A stretch of 64,000 nt of DNA, from positions 62,001 through 126,000 of the forward strand of contig NZ_BBZJ01000029.1 in assembly GCF_001417775.1 (NCBI RefSeq), in the 5' to 3' direction. The stretch comes from Streptomyces sp. TP-A0356. Its GTDB lineage: Bacteria > Actinomycetota > Actinomycetes > Streptomycetales > Streptomycetaceae. Each line of letters starts with the position of its first letter. Within the stretch, counting starts at the first letter, position 1. Below are positions 49,017 to 57,567 of the stretch, one piece after another. The translations under genes and the position numbers were made by a program. The notes under the pieces are model-generated. The model did not search any database and had not been told where the DNA came from. It saw only the letters and a program-made list of their open reading frames with translations.

Positions 49017-50441
49017 TCAGGTGCGCTCGCCCAGGTGGTGGACGCGGACCATGTTCGTGGTGCCCGGGACGCCGGGCGGGGAGCCGGCGGTGATGACCAC
49101 GATGTCGCCGTCGTTGAACCGCTTCAGCTTCACCAGCTCCTGGTCGACCAGGTCGACCATCTCGTCGGTGCTGTTCACGAACGGAACGACGTGCGACTCC
49201 ACGCCCCAGCTCAGCGTCAGCTGGTTGCGGGTGGACTCGTCCGTGGTGAACGCCAGGATCGGCTGGGCCGCGCGGTAGCGGGACAGCCGGCGGGCGGTGT
49301 CACCGGACTTGGTGAAGGCCACCAGGCCCTTGCCGCCGAGGAAGTCCGCGATCTCGGCCGCCGCGCGCGCCACCGAACCGCCCTGCGTCCGCGGCTTCTT
49401 GCCCGGGACCAGCGGCTGCAGGCCCTTGGAGAGCAGCTCCTCCTCGGCCGCGATGACGATCTTCGACATCGTCTTGACCGTCTCGATCGGGTACGCGCCC
49501 ACGCTGGACTCGGCCGACAGCATGACCGCGTCGGTGCCGTCCAGGATGGCGTTGGCCACGTCGGAGGCCTCGGCGCGCGTGGGACGGGAGTTGGTGATCA
49601 TCGACTCCATCATCTGGGTCGCCACGATCACCGGCTTGGCGTTGCGGCGGCACAGTTCGATGAGCCGCTTCTGCACCATCGGGACCTTTTCGAGCGGGTA
49701 CTCGACGGCCAGGTCGCCGCGGGCGACCATCACCCCGTCGAACGCCATCACGACGTCCTGCATGTTCGCCACCGCCTGCGGCTTCTCCACCTTGGCGATG
49801 ACCGGGACCCGGCGGCCCTCCTCGTCCATGACGCGGTGGACGTCCTTGACGTCGTTGGCGTCCCGCACGAAGGACAGCGCGACCATGTCGCAGCCCATGC
49901 GCAGCGCGAACCGCAGGTCGTCGATGTCCTTCTCGGACAGTGCCGGGACGTTCACCGCCGCGCCGGGCAGGTTGATGCCCTTGTGGTCGGAGATGACACC
50001 GCCCTCGATGACGATCGTCCTGACCCGGGGGCCCTCGACGTCCAGGACCTTCAGCTCGACGTTGCCGTCGTTGATGAGGATCTGGTCGCCGCGCTGCACG
50101 TCTGCCGGCAGGCCCTTGTAGGTCGTGCCGCAGATGTGCTTGTCGCCCAGCACGTCCTCGGTGGTGATGATGAACTCGTCACCGCGCACCAGCTCGACCG
50201 GGCCCTCCGCGAAGGTCCCCAGGCGGATCTTCGGGCCCTGCAGGTCGGCGAGGACACCGATGGCCTTGCCGGTCTCGGCGGACGCGGACCGGACGCGGTC
50301 GTACCGCCCCTGGTGCTCCTCGTGGGATCCGTGGCTGAAGTTGAAGCGGGCCACGTTCATGCCGGCTTCGATCAGCGTGACGAGCATTTCGTGGGAGTCG
50401 ACCGCGGGGCCGAGAGTACAGACGATCTTCGAACGGCGCAT
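49017..50441 (-). CDS. pyk: Pyruvate kinase
   Basis: A 474-residue glycolytic enzyme that converts phosphoenolpyruvate and ADP to pyruvate and ATP. MRRSKIVCTLGPAVDSHEML, NVARFNFSHGSHEEH, VMVARGDLAVEYP and the signature KPVIVATQMMESMI (catalytic Lys in VIAKVEKPQAV) are all present, with the C-terminal regulatory domain intact. Length is normal. It lies downstream of the pta-ackA relic and convergent with the secreted-protein gene. A TAGGAT -10 lies just before the ATG. Confidence 0.97.
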   Translation of the reverse strand: MRRSKIVCTLGPAVDSHEMLVTLIEAGMNVARFNFSHGSHEEHQGRYDRVRSASAETGKAIGVLADLQGPKIRLGTFAEGPVELVRGDEFIITTEDVLGDKHICGTTYKGLPADVQRGDQILINDGNVELKVLDVEGPRVRTIVIEGGVISDHKGINLPGAAVNVPALSEKDIDDLRFALRMGCDMVALSFVRDANDVKDVHRVMDEEGRRVPVIAKVEKPQAVANMQDVVMAFDGVMVARGDLAVEYPLEKVPMVQKRLIELCRRNAKPVIVATQMMESMITNSRPTRAEASDVANAILDGTDAVMLSAESSVGAYPIETVKTMSKIVIAAEEELLSKGLQPLVPGKKPRTQGGSVARAAAEIADFLGGKGLVAFTKSGDTARRLSRYRAAQPILAFTTDESTRNQLTLSWGVESHVVPFVNSTDEMVDLVDQELVKLKRFNDGDIVVITAGSPPGVPGTTNMVRVHHLGERT

Positions 50442-50447
50442 GGGGCG

Positions 50448-50491
50448 ATCCTATCGGTTTGTTTCGCTACGGAATATTCCGCCTGGCGGAA
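50448..50491 (-). promoter_or_regulatory. pyk promoter region with palindromes
   Basis: On the leftward strand TAGGAT (50453-50448) ends six bases before ATG 50441, a leaderless geometry. Upstream, GGAATATTCC (50471-50480) and TTCCGCC-T-GGCGGAA (50477-50491) are two overlapping perfect palindromes. They could be operators, or the second could be a weak terminator for the gene upstream. Confidence 0.45.
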
Positions 50492-50540
50492 GATGCAAAT
50501 GGGCAGGTTCGCGCTCAGGCGAGAGCCGGTCGAATTCCTT

Positions 50541-51816
50541 TCAGTTGCTCTTTCCGACCAGTGCGTAGGTCTGCCTGGCGATCTCCAGTTCCTCGTCGGT
50601 GGGCACCACGGCGACCGCCACCCGCGCGTGCGCGGGCGAGATCAGCCGCGGCTCGTCGCCCCGTACGGCGTTCAGGGCGCCGTCGACCGCCAGGCCCGGC
50701 TCCTCCAGGCCCTCGACGGCCGCCGCCCGCACCTCGGCGGCGTTCTCGCCCACTCCGGCCGTGAAGGCGATCGCGTCCACCCGGGCCGAGTACCGCGTAA
50801 TAGGCGCCGATGTACTTCTTCAGTCGATGGATGTAGATGTCGAAGGCGAGCCGCGCCGCCCGGTCGCCCTCGTCGATCCGGCGGCGGATCTCCCGCATGT
50901 CGTTGTCTCCGCACAGACCGAACAGACCGCTCCTCTTGTTGAGGAGAGTGTCGATCTCATCCATGGACATTCCGCCAACACGCATCAAATGGAAGATGAC
51001 CGCGGGATCCACGTCACCGGAGCGCGTTCCCATCACGAGCCCCTCCAGCGGAGTGAGCCCCATGGAGGTGTCCACGCACCGGCCGCCCCTGACGGCCGAG
51101 GCGGATGCCCCGTTGCCCAGGTGCAGCACGATGACGTTGACCTCTTCCGGCGCCTTGCCCAGCAGCTTCGCGGTCGCCCGGGACACATAGGCGTGCGAGG
51201 TCCCGTGGAACCCGTACCGCCGCACCCGGTGCCGGTCCGCGATCTTCAGGTCGAGCGCGTGGCTCGCCGCGTACTCCGGCATGGTCGTGTGGAACGACGT
51301 GTCGAAGACGGCGACCTGCGGCAGGTCCGGGCGCAGTGCCCTGGCCGTGCGGATGCCGGTGAGGTTGGCCGGGTTGTGCAGCGGCGCCACGGGGTCGCGC
51401 CCGCCCACCACCGGAATCACGGACGCCCCGAACTCGTTGGCGAGCCGGGCGTTGAGGGAGAGCTCGTCCGGGAGCTGGGTGTCGGCGAAGTCGCAGCTGA
51501 CTACGAGGACGACCTCGCAGTCACGGGCCACGGCATGGAACCGGTCGACCAGGGTCGACACCAGCTCGTCCGTCCCGCGCTCGGCCTGGAGCGCGGACGC
51601 CTGGTGGTGGTCCATGCCGTAGACGGTCGCCGGGTCCTGGGAGAGCCGGTACCGGGCGCGCAGCAGCTCGAAGAGGCGGTCGGGGCCGTCATGGACGAGC
51701 GGGCGGAAGACGCCCACCCGGTCGACCTGCCGGGTCAGGAGCTCCATGACTCCCGGCTCGACGACCTGACGGCCGTCGCCGCGGTCGATCCCGGTCACGT
51801 ACACGCTGCGCGTCAC
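50541..51816 (-). pseudogene. pta-ackA: Pta-AckA deletion chimera with frameshift
   Basis: Residues 1 to about 140 ([20 protein letters not shown] through [16 protein letters not shown]) are the N-terminal P-loop-like domain of actinobacterial phosphate acetyltransferase. From about residue 143 (51390) the frame continues as acetate kinase from [16 protein letters not shown] through [20 protein letters not shown] and [11 protein letters not shown]. The Pta catalytic domain, the intergenic region and about 120 N-terminal AckA residues are gone. An extra base in the GGG run at 50783-50785 then shifts the frame. The true AckA end ([20 protein letters not shown] to LVGKSN) lies in the other frame, down to 50541. 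Neither enzyme can be functional. Confidence 0.85.
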
Positions 51817-51910
51817 GCATGCCTCCCGTTTCGTCTCTCGGGTGGGGTGGTGGCGGGCAGGGGCCCGGGTGTGACTCGCGACAACCGTCCGCGAGGGGGG
51901 CAGAACCCCC

Positions 51911-51939
51911 TTGACAATACCTCCGGGGCCGGATATGGC
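51911..51939 (+). promoter_or_regulatory. Candidate pfkA promoter
   Basis: A consensus TTGACA at 51911-51916 is followed after 17 bases by TATGGC. It points at pfkA, about 145 bases downstream. A GGGGG-CAGAA-CCCCC hairpin precedes the -35. Confidence 0.5.
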
Positions 51940-52086
51940 GCCCGTCAGCTCTTGGGGATCAAGGGGGCCGGCCGGAGGTGGGCCAGGGAGGCGGCCGGGG
52001 TGGGTGGGGAATCGGCACCCGCCTGTGCGCCGTGAAACAATCGGATTGGCTCACCGGTATCGACAGCGAGCAGGAGACACAGCACG

Positions 52087-53112
52087 ATGCGCATCGGAGT
52101 ACTCACCGCAGGCGGCGACTGCCCGGGCCTGAACGCAGTGATCCGGTCGGTCGTGCACCGGGCGGTGGCCCAGTACGGCGACGAGGTCATCGGTTTCGAG
52201 GACGGCTACCGGGGCCTGCTGGAAGGTCACTACCGCACCCTCGACCTCGACGCCGTCAGCGGCATCCTGGCCCGTGGCGGTACGATCCTCGGTTCCTCCC
52301 GGCTGGAGCGCGACCGGCTGCGCGAGGCCTGTGAGAACGCCTCGGACATGATCCGCGACTTCGGCATCGACGCACTGATCCCGATCGGCGGCGAGGGCAC
52401 GCTGACGGCCGCGCGGATGCTCTCGGACGCGGGTCTGCCGGTGGTCGGCGTCCCCAAGACGATCGACAACGACATCTCGTCCACGGACCGCACCTTCGGC
52501 TTCGACACCGCGGTCACCGTGGCGACCGAGGCCATGGACCGCCTGAAGACGACGGCCGAGTCCCACCAGCGGGTGATGGTCGTGGAGGTCATGGGCCGCC
52601 ACGCGGGCTGGATCGCGCTGGAGTCGGGCATGGCGGCCGGCGCCCACGGCATCTGCCTGCCCGAGCGTCCCTTCGACCCCGCCGACCTGGTCAAGATGGT
52701 CGAGGAGCGCTTCGCCCGCGGCAAGAAGTTCGCGGTGGTCTGCGTCGCCGAGGGCGCGCACCCCGCCGAGGGCACCATGGACTACGCCAAGGGCGAGATC
52801 GACCAGTACGGCCACGAGCGCTTCCTGGGCATCGGTACGGCGCTGGCGTACGAACTGGAGAGGCGGCTCGGCAAGGAGGCCAAGCCGGTCATCCTCGGCC
52901 ACGTCCAGCGTGGCGGCACGCCGACCGCGTACGACCGGGTGCTCGCGACCCGCTTCGGCTGGCACGCGATCGAGGCGGCGCACCGGGGGGAGTTCGGCAT
53001 GATGACGGCGCTGCGCGGCACCGAGGTGGTGATGGTGCCGCTCGCGGAGGCGGTGACCGAGCTGAAGACGGTGCCGAAGGACCGGATGGACGAGGCGGAG
53101 TCGGTCTTCTAG
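52087..53112 (+). CDS. pfkA: 6-phosphofructokinase
   Basis: A 341-residue glycolytic enzyme that phosphorylates fructose 6-phosphate. MRIGVLTAGGDCPGLNAVIR, the phosphate-donor loop IGGEGTLTAARML, the catalytic PKTIDNDI and GRHAGWIALESG are conserved. The Gly in GGEGT indicates ATP as donor, while the Lys in PKTIDND is the feature shared with PPi-type enzymes; this combination is typical of actinobacterial group III PFKs. AGGAG lies about ten bases before ATG 52087. It is divergent from the broken pta-ackA locus. Confidence 0.96.
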   Translation: MRIGVLTAGGDCPGLNAVIRSVVHRAVAQYGDEVIGFEDGYRGLLEGHYRTLDLDAVSGILARGGTILGSSRLERDRLREACENASDMIRDFGIDALIPIGGEGTLTAARMLSDAGLPVVGVPKTIDNDISSTDRTFGFDTAVTVATEAMDRLKTTAESHQRVMVVEVMGRHAGWIALESGMAAGAHGICLPERPFDPADLVKMVEERFARGKKFAVVCVAEGAHPAEGTMDYAKGEIDQYGHERFLGIGTALAYELERRLGKEAKPVILGHVQRGGTPTAYDRVLATRFGWHAIEAAHRGEFGMMTALRGTEVVMVPLAEAVTELKTVPKDRMDEAESVF

Positions 53113-53125
53113 GCACGGTCCGTCG

Positions 53126-53899
53126 TCAGCCGGTGTTCCTCTCGACCGTCGACCAGAAGTGCTCCACGATGCGGTCGAGGTAGTCACGGCCGCCCTCGCC
53201 GGCGTCGGCCGCCGCGACGGCGGTGCCCCAGCTGAGCGTGGCGACCATCTGCCCCTGGTAGTCGGTGTGCATCTCCTGGAGGACGTCCTCCACGGGCCGC
53301 CGGTCCAGGGGCAGCAGTTTGCAGACCGGGCGGACGTAGGCCTGCCAGCGGGTGGTGACCGCACTGCGCAGCAGCTCGCCGAGCCTGCCGTCCCGCCCGG
53401 ACACGGTGATGACGTCGGGCAGGGACAGCTCCAGCACGTCGGCGAGGGCGGCGGACTGCCGGTCGGTGCCGCGCCACTGGGCGGCCTCCTCCATCCGTAT
53501 ATAGGCGAGGAGTTCGAGCCCGACGGCCCGCGCGACGTCCTCCGGCGCGAGCCCGCGCGCGACGCGGTGTTCGCGCAGGGTGCGGGGCGCGCCGATCAGT
53601 TCACCGGGGGAGCACCACAACACGCCTGCCAGCGCGGTGACTTCGGGTGTGCTCGGGGCGGCGATCCCGCGTTCCCAGGCGATCACGAGGTCGGGGGTGA
53701 CATGGGGGAGCCCGAAGGAGGCGCGCATGCCGTAGGCGACATGCTCGGGCCCCATGGCGAGGGCCGTCCGCAGTCGGCGGGCGGCCTGGGCGTTGAACGG
53801 CGGGGTCGGCGGAGTGGGCTGCTGGGCCTGCGGTCGCTGCACGCGCACAACGTATGGGGGCGGGGCTGCGGTGACTACGGTCTGTTCGGCCACACTCAC
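53126..53899 (-). CDS. XRE-like helix-turn-helix regulator
   Basis: A 257-residue DNA-binding protein. After a Pro/Gln-rich N-terminus, a first XRE-like HTH (about 40-100) includes GLPHVTPDLVIAWERGIAAP, with the typical APSTPEVTALAGVL helix. A second HTH-like unit (about 105-165) includes LREHRVARGLAPEDVARAVG. The C-terminal 90 residues are helical and unassigned. It is convergent with pfkA (13-base gap) and lies downstream of the nucleosidase-NB-ARC-TPR locus in the same direction, so it may be a regulator of that locus. Confidence 0.87.
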   Translation of the reverse strand: MSVAEQTVVTAAPPPYVVRVQRPQAQQPTPPTPPFNAQAARRLRTALAMGPEHVAYGMRASFGLPHVTPDLVIAWERGIAAPSTPEVTALAGVLWCSPGELIGAPRTLREHRVARGLAPEDVARAVGLELLAYIRMEEAAQWRGTDRQSAALADVLELSLPDVITVSGRDGRLGELLRSAVTTRWQAYVRPVCKLLPLDRRPVEDVLQEMHTDYQGQMVATLSWGTAVAAADAGEGGRDYLDRIVEHFWSTVERNTG

Positions 53900-53983
53900 G
53901 GATTGTAGGAAGATACGGATTCGGCCGCCGCTGTCTGTGGACGAGGAGGGCGAGGCCCTACGCCGACCCGTCCTCGTCGACGC

Positions 53984-56054
53984 TCACGGACGCCGGCATC
54001 TGGTCCGGTGTGAGATCAGGACGTCGGCACGGGCAAAGGCGACCGCGGCCTCGACCCAGCAGGTGCAGGCCGGGTCCGGGTGGTGGGTGGCCTCGTGCAC
54101 GAGGATCACGTTGAGAAGGGCCTGGCCTGCCCTGTACCAGTCGCCGAACTCCCCGAACAGATCGGCGGCGTTGCTGTAGGCCTCGATGGCCGCCTGTGTC
54201 TTGCCCGTCTTCTGGAGAGCGTTGCCGAGACCGTTCCACGCCACGGCCTCGGCATGCAGGTCTCCGGCGGTCTGACACAGGTCGCGGGCGGCGGTGAGGG
54301 TGTCGATTGCCTCGTGGATTCGACCGGCATCTTGCAGGGCGAGGCTGAGATGGGTCGACGCCACGGCCTCGCCAGGGCGGTCTTCGGCTGCCCGGTACAG
54401 GTCACGGGCGTGGCCGAGGGCGTCGATGGCCTCCTGGATCCGGCCTGCCTCCTGGAGGGCGAGGCCAAGGTTGTTCCACGCACCGGCCTCGCATTGACGG
54501 TCCCCGGTGTACTGGCACAGGTCGCGGGCGCGGATGTCCGCGTCGATGGCCTCCTGCGTTCGGCCCGTCGCCGCCAAGGCGTGGCCGAGGTTGCCCCACG
54601 CGATCGCCTCACGCGCGCGGTCCCCCATACGGTGGGCGGCATCCCGGGCGTTACGGGCCACGGTGATCAAGTCGTCGAAGTACCGCCGCCATTCCAAATA
54701 CCTCGCAAGGCATTCCGCCAGCCACACCGCGGTGCCCGCGTATCGATCGTCCCGTGCCCACTGCGCCGCCGCCACCAGCCCCGCCCGCTCCCCGTCCAAC
54801 CACGTCAGTGCCTGCGCCCGGTCCGTGAACCGCTCCGGTTCCGCACTGCCCGGCAGCCACCTCAGCCGCTCGTCGGCAGCCTTCGCCCACCGGCAGTAGA
54901 ACTCCAGCACCCGCCCGCGTGCCGCCTCCCCCTCCTCCCGCAGACCCGCGTCCGCCACCACCAGGCCCGTCCCGAACGCGCGCACCAGGTCGTGCACCCG
55001 CCACCGCACGGCGGAGTCCTGGCCGTCGGCGCCGCGGACCGGCGTGACCAGATGGGTGGCGGCCAGGTCTTCCAGCAGGGTGAGCGCCTCCTCGGTGTCG
55101 CACTCGGCCAGAGCGGCCACCGCCTCGGTGCCGGTGTCACCACCGGGAGCGAGGCAGAGCAGTCGCAGCAGGCGGCCCTGGTCGGGCGGAAGCCGTCGGT
55201 ATGACGTCTCCAGAACGGGCCGGAGGACGAGCGAGCGGCCGTACAGGTCCGTGCCGCGGCTGCCGTTGTCGAGTACGGCGGTTGCGTCCCCCGCCTTCCT
55301 GATCTCCGCGACCAGCGAGGCGATGTCACGGTGGCGGCGCCTGCGCAGCATCGCGGCGGCGATCTGGAGCGCGAGAGGCAAGTGGCCGCAGAGACAGGCG
55401 AGTTCGCGCAGGGCCTCCGGTTCCCGTGCCGGGCGGTCGTCGCGGTCGTCGCTGTCGTGGAGGGCGCGGGTGACGAGGGCGACGGAGTCGTCCGGGGCGA
55501 GCGTCTCCAGGTCGATCAGGCGTACGGGGAGGGCGTCCGGGCGGTCACGGGAGGTGATCAGGACGCGGTGGTGGCCGGTGCCGGGCAGCAGATCGAGGAA
55601 CTGGGAGGGGTCCGAGGCGTTGTCCAGGATCAGCAGGGTCCGGTCCCGCCGGTCGGCGAGAAGGGCGCGGTAGGTGTCGTACTGGCCCGTCGCCGTCGGT
55701 GGCAGGTCCGGGCCCCGTACGCCCAGCGCGTCCAGCAGCGCCAGCACCGCCTGGTCCGCGGTGACCGGGTTGTCGTCGTAGCCTCGCAGGTCCACGAACA
55801 GCGTCCCGCCGGGGAACCAGCCCTCCGCACACGCCCGGTGTGCCGTCTCCACGGCGAGCGCGGTCTTGCCGATGCCGCCCATGCCGGTGACGGCGAAGAT
55901 CAGGACGGGGGGCGCGGAGGCGTCGTCCGCAGTGGGCTCAAGGTGGTGGTGCAGGCGGTCCAGCTCGGCCGTCCGGCCCGTGAAGCCGAGGGGGCGGGGC
56001 GGCAGGACGGCCGTCGCGCGGGGGACCGGCCCGTGGCCGCTTCCGCTACCGGGG
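53984..56054 (-). CDS. NB-ARC ATPase with TPR repeats (second part of a frameshifted fusion)
   Basis: About 690 residues readable from the frameshift near 56052. A linker (RATAVLPPRPLGFTGRTAEL) leads into an NB-ARC/STAND NTPase: P-loop GMGGIGKTALAVETA, Walker B RTLLILDNASD, sensor RVLITSRDR, GxP module LCGHLPLALQIAA and winged helix. TPR repeats follow from about 54700 (AIAWGNLGHALAATGRTQEA, AGAWNNLGLALQEAGRIQEA and further copies). The end contains CTCWVEAAVAFARADVLI. There is no ATG or GTG between the shift and the P-loop, so it has no start of its own. It should be the C-terminal part of the nucleosidase protein encoded immediately upstream. Confidence 0.85.
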
Positions 56055-56885
56055 TCCGGTCGTCTTGCCGGTGACGGGACCGTGGAAGGTGCTGCCCCGG
56101 AAGTCGATGTGGTCGCCGTCGTAGCCGGGTTGGGGGCCCTCCTTGGCGCTGGAGGAGCCGGCGCGTGGACGGTGCTTGCGCAGGACCGCCACCGCCACCG
56201 AGGCGGCCTGCGCGGCGGCGCGCTCCTGGGAGCCCGAGGCGTCGGCCCTGTGCTTGTCGGCGTTCGCGCGGTCACTGATGCCCCGGATCACGAGGGCGTC
56301 CAACCGGCCGCTCAGATGGGCCGCGTGGGACGCGCCGGAGCCCTCCATCTCGATCGCGTACGCGTCGTTGTACGTACGCCTGATGCGGTCGGCGAGCTCG
56401 GACCTGTCGTCGGCCAGGACGACGTCCCCACAGGCGATCGGCTTGCGGTGCCCCCGCACCCCCTCCAGGTCCCGCAGCGCGGAACGCGCCGCCTGCACCA
56501 GCCGGTGGGATCCCTGCCAGGACTCGGGCCTCGCGTGGAAGCCGGAAGGCGTCTCCTTGCCGCCGTGGATGGCGTACACCTTGGTGCCGACGACGACGTC
56601 ACCGATCTCGACGTCGTCCTTGAGCCCGCCCGCGACCCCGACGAAGAGCAGTGCTTCCGGGCGGAGCCAGGAGACGATCTGCATGGTGAGGGCGGCGGCG
56701 TTCACGGCGCCCTCGCCCAGCTCGGCGATCGCCACGGACCAGGGCGTGCCCGCGAGGCGGCCACGCTCGACGCGGGTCCCGTCTTCGTGGACGAGTTCCT
56801 CGGCGTCCTCGACGTGGGCGCGTACGGCGTCGTACTCCACGGGGAGCGCGGTGAGAACGAGAACGGTGGGAAGTGTGTCCGGCAC
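56046..56885 (-). CDS. MTA/SAH-nucleosidase-like (PNP/UDP phosphorylase fold) effector, first part of a frameshifted fusion
   Basis: A 279-residue purine-nucleosidase-fold protein. TVLVLTALPVEYDAVRAHV, LLFVGVAGGLKDDVEIGDVV, YAIEMEGSGASHAAHL and LVIRGISDRANADKH are the phosphorylase/nucleosidase motifs. GTG 56885 has a TACCTT -10 six bases upstream (leaderless). It ends HGPVTGKTTGPR at a TAG created by one extra base in GGGG at 56051-56054. Without that base the frame runs on through GPGSGSGHGPV into the NB-ARC-TPR region as one 966-residue protein. Nucleosidase-STAND-TPR fusions are predicted conflict or defence proteins. As read, it is a truncated enzyme. Confidence 0.85.
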   Translation of the reverse strand: MPDTLPTVLVLTALPVEYDAVRAHVEDAEELVHEDGTRVERGRLAGTPWSVAIAELGEGAVNAAALTMQIVSWLRPEALLFVGVAGGLKDDVEIGDVVVGTKVYAIHGGKETPSGFHARPESWQGSHRLVQAARSALRDLEGVRGHRKPIACGDVVLADDRSELADRIRRTYNDAYAIEMEGSGASHAAHLSGRLDALVIRGISDRANADKHRADASGSQERAAAQAASVAVAVLRKHRPRAGSSSAKEGPQPGYDGDHIDFRGSTFHGPVTGKTTGPR

Positions 56886-56950
56886 ACACTTAAGGTACTG
56901 CCAAGTGCGCGGCGCATGCGGTGCGTTGGGCGTCGGGGGAGGAGGACGGG

Positions 56951-57517
56951 GTGCCGGAGCGGAGCGAGGTGACGGTCGGGCAGCTGCTGCTCGCCGAGTA
57001 CCAGAGCGTCAAGGACGAGCAGAAGGCGCGGATCGGGTTCCGGGACAACCTGCTGTATGTGACGCTCGCGGCCGTCGCCGCCGTGATCGCCGCCGCGGCG
57101 CAGGCCGGACAGGCCGCCATGCTGCTCGCGCTGCCGCCGGTGTGTGTCGTGCTCGGGTGGACCTACCTCGTCAACGACGAGAAGATCTCGGCGATCGGGG
57201 CCTATGTCAGGCGCGAGTTGGGGCCTCGGCTGGCCGAACTCGCCGCACCCGACGGCGAGGAGCGGGCCGCCGCCTTCGGATGGGAGAGCTTCCACCGCGG
57301 TGACGCCCGCCGGGTGTCACGGAAGGTCGTGCAGTGCGTGGTCGACCTGCTCGCCTTCTGCGTCGTACCGCTGACCGCGCTCGTCGTGTACTGGGCCGGT
57401 GCGCGGACGAGCGGGGGCCTGCTGTTCCTCTCGGTGCTGGAAGCGCTCACGGTGGCGGGGCTGGGCGCGTACATCGTGCGGTACGCGGTGCCGTTCGGCT
57501 CGGGGGACGATGCGTGA
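56951..57517 (+). CDS. Membrane protein divergent from the nucleosidase-NB-ARC gene
   Basis: A 188-residue protein starting at GTG 56951 behind GGGAGGAGGAC. A soluble N-terminal helix (EVTVGQLLLAEYQSVKDEQK) precedes two TM segments (about 37-70). A cytoplasmic middle (about 75-120) and two more TM segments (about 128-180) follow. I recognise no family. It lies 65 bases from the nucleosidase start in divergent orientation, so it may be the membrane partner or a second effector of that system. This is positional inference. Confidence 0.8.
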   Translation: MPERSEVTVGQLLLAEYQSVKDEQKARIGFRDNLLYVTLAAVAAVIAAAAQAGQAAMLLALPPVCVVLGWTYLVNDEKISAIGAYVRRELGPRLAELAAPDGEERAAAFGWESFHRGDARRVSRKVVQCVVDLLAFCVVPLTALVVYWAGARTSGGLLFLSVLEALTVAGLGAYIVRYAVPFGSGDDA

Positions 57518-57567
57518 CGACATCGGAAGGCGGAACACCGCCAGGCCGTCCGCCCGAACCGCCGCTC

